Source of the DNA: Agrococcus sp. ARC_14
Lineage (GTDB): Bacteria; Actinomycetota; Actinomycetes; Actinomycetales; Microbacteriaceae
Direction: 5' to 3'
NCBI RefSeq assembly: GCF_022436485.1
Contig: NZ_JAKUDO010000001.1
Coordinates: forward strand, 1,178,001 to 1,242,000
Length of the DNA stretch: 64,000 nt
Of the stretch, positions 63,153 through 64,000 are shown piece after piece (the stretch's first letter is position 1; each line of letters starts with the position of its first letter). Made by a program: the position numbers and the translations under genes. The notes beneath the pieces are model-generated. The model saw only the letters and a program-made list of their open reading frames with translations, was not told the origin of the DNA and searched no databases.

Positions 63153-64000
63153 GTGAAGACGACGCTGAGCGTGGATATCAGGCTCGATGGGATCGAGATC
63201 AACGGCAGGCTCTACACCTACCCGATCCTGCTCACTGAACTCGATGCGCTGTTCGACGAAGAGGTCGAGAAGTACGACAGGAGCAAGACGGAGGGGTTCT
63301 GGGCCTGGTTCGAGTCGAGGGTGACGGCAAAGCACAACGACGGCGTCCACGCACTCAGTGTGAAGTTCCTGGTGGAGGATGGCGCTCACCAGGTTCGGAT
63401 CGAAGGCCGCCCCTTCGACGCCGAGTTCGGATCGACGGGGCCCACGTATCCCAATCGCGATTTCGGCAACGGATACATCCTCGCGCGCCGCACTGAGCCC
63501 GGCCCAGACCAGCACGTGAAGGAGATCACCGTCGAGCAGAAGGTTCCCCGTCAAGCGGCGAAGCAGAAGCCTGCCGCTGCGAAGCCAAAGGCGAAGCCGG
63601 AGCCGGGCCCTGTCGTCGAGGCGGCCGAGTTCGCCGACCTCAACTTCAAGCTCCTCGTCCTGCAGAGCCTCATGTACGAGACCGAGCTGCTCACGCCGGC
63701 GTTCTCCCTCCACGACTTCGTCGCCGAACACTCCGACCGCGAGTTCGACGTCGATGCGGAGGGGCACGCGCCGATCCCTGAGGTGCTTGCGCACTTCGCG
63801 GCGCTTCCGGTTCCGCGGGCCCTCCTCACTGAGATCACCGAGCTCGAGCAGGACGGCGGCAACGAGATCTACATGCAGATCGCGCCGCTGTGGGACGGCG
63901 AGGACGATGTCTTCGACGTGGCAGACTTCGCCGACGTCGACCTCTTGCCCAAGCTCCGCTCGATGACGCTGATCGGCGTCGACGAAGCCACGTTGGACAC
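63153..64000 (+). CDS. Two-domain immunity-type hypothetical protein (3' end outside window)
   Basis: At least 282 residues from the GTG at 63153 (aggtggg seven bases before); in-frame ATGs at 63096 and 63132 are alternatives. The frame stays open to the window edge. N-terminal domain: LSVDIRLDGIEINGRLYTYPILLTELDALFDEE, a beta unit like those of small immunity domains. A Lys/Pro/Ala linker (about 130-150) leads to a second domain FADLNFKLLVLQSLMYETELLTPAFSLHDFVAEH and DGGNEIYMQIAPLWDGEDD, which fits the DUF6892-like domain as I remember it. Function unknown. Confidence 0.65.
   Translation, partial: MKTTLSVDIRLDGIEINGRLYTYPILLTELDALFDEEVEKYDRSKTEGFWAWFESRVTAKHNDGVHALSVKFLVEDGAHQVRIEGRPFDAEFGSTGPTYPNRDFGNGYILARRTEPGPDQHVKEITVEQKVPRQAAKQKPAAAKPKAKPEPGPVVEAAEFADLNFKLLVLQSLMYETELLTPAFSLHDFVAEHSDREFDVDAEGHAPIPEVLAHFAALPVPRALLTEITELEQDGGNEIYMQIAPLWDGEDDVFDVADFADVDLLPKLRSMTLIGVDEATLD

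Noticed and set aside
1..64000. CRISPR arrays, insertion sequences, prophage genes, rRNA
   Set aside because: No regularly spaced direct repeats, transposase or integrase motifs, phage structural genes or rRNA-like stretches were seen on either strand.

Overview
The window is very GC-rich, with coding third positions almost always G or C. The genes are densely packed, many overlap by ATGA or GTGA, and several appear to be translated from leaderless mRNAs. Together with the families present (HtaA-type haem domain, F420-type PPOX protein, DinB/mycothiol-type protein, FprA-like reductase), this points to a high-GC Gram-positive actinobacterium, most likely a member of the Microbacteriaceae. This is inference; no rRNA or marker tree is available. 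The left half is accessory catabolism, the middle is core housekeeping, and the right end is a patchwork of small accessory genes.

0-9 kb: end of a DoxX-like membrane protein, then a minus-strand homoprotocatechuate (3,4-dihydroxyphenylacetate) meta-cleavage operon: a FAH-RraA fusion, a GntR regulator, hpaE, hpaD, hpaH and hpaI. A metabolite/H+ symporter is divergent, and both promoters share a GTATAC-type operator. 8.6-13.5 kb: LysR regulator with a cytosolic HtaA haem domain, divergent from a 990-residue protein joining a cytochrome P450, an adrenodoxin-reductase/FprA-type FAD reductase and an FMN flavodoxin; an HbpS/GlcG-like gene follows. This P450 is the most unusual item in the window.

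13.6-17.2 kb: membrane proteins and a NarL-type two-component system. 17.3-28.4 kb: an aromatic amine/alcohol region with a GMC oxidoreductase, an aldehyde dehydrogenase, a MoaE-like SDR, MoaF, a copper amine oxidase (TynA type) with an odd Cys/His-rich tail, a FeaR-like AraC regulator, an APC permease, an IclR regulator and a TauE/SafE transporter. These would turn tyramine/phenethylamine or related alcohols into (hydroxy)phenylacetates, the substrates upstream of the hpa operon. 28.4-32.3 kb: MBL protein, lipid kinase, tRNA-Glu(CTC) and a phenol/3-hydroxybenzoate-type flavin monooxygenase.

32.4-43.5 kb: core genes mdh, corA, leuCD-murA-plsC-gpsA-ddl (one overlapping run), an alpha/beta hydrolase, a PadR regulator and an EamA transporter. 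43.6-49 kb: DinB, an amino-acid dehydrogenase (Phe/Leu/Val type), a PPOX protein, acylphosphatase, two disordered small proteins, an FkbM methyltransferase and ychF.

49-54.6 kb: a ROK repressor divergent from a sugar-alcohol operon (RPE/AlsE-like epimerase, 6-phospho-3-hexuloisomerase-like SIS protein, sorbitol-6-phosphate-dehydrogenase-like SDR, mannitol-type PTS EIICBA) that suggests an uncharacterised hexitol pathway. 54.9-64 kb: a run of small monocistronic genes including SMI1/KNR4, SUFU-like, ankyrin and repeat proteins. It resembles an orphan immunity-gene array of a polymorphic-toxin locus, mixed with a CPBP protease, a CinA-N protein and a small Cys protein. No CRISPR, IS element, integrase or rRNA was seen.
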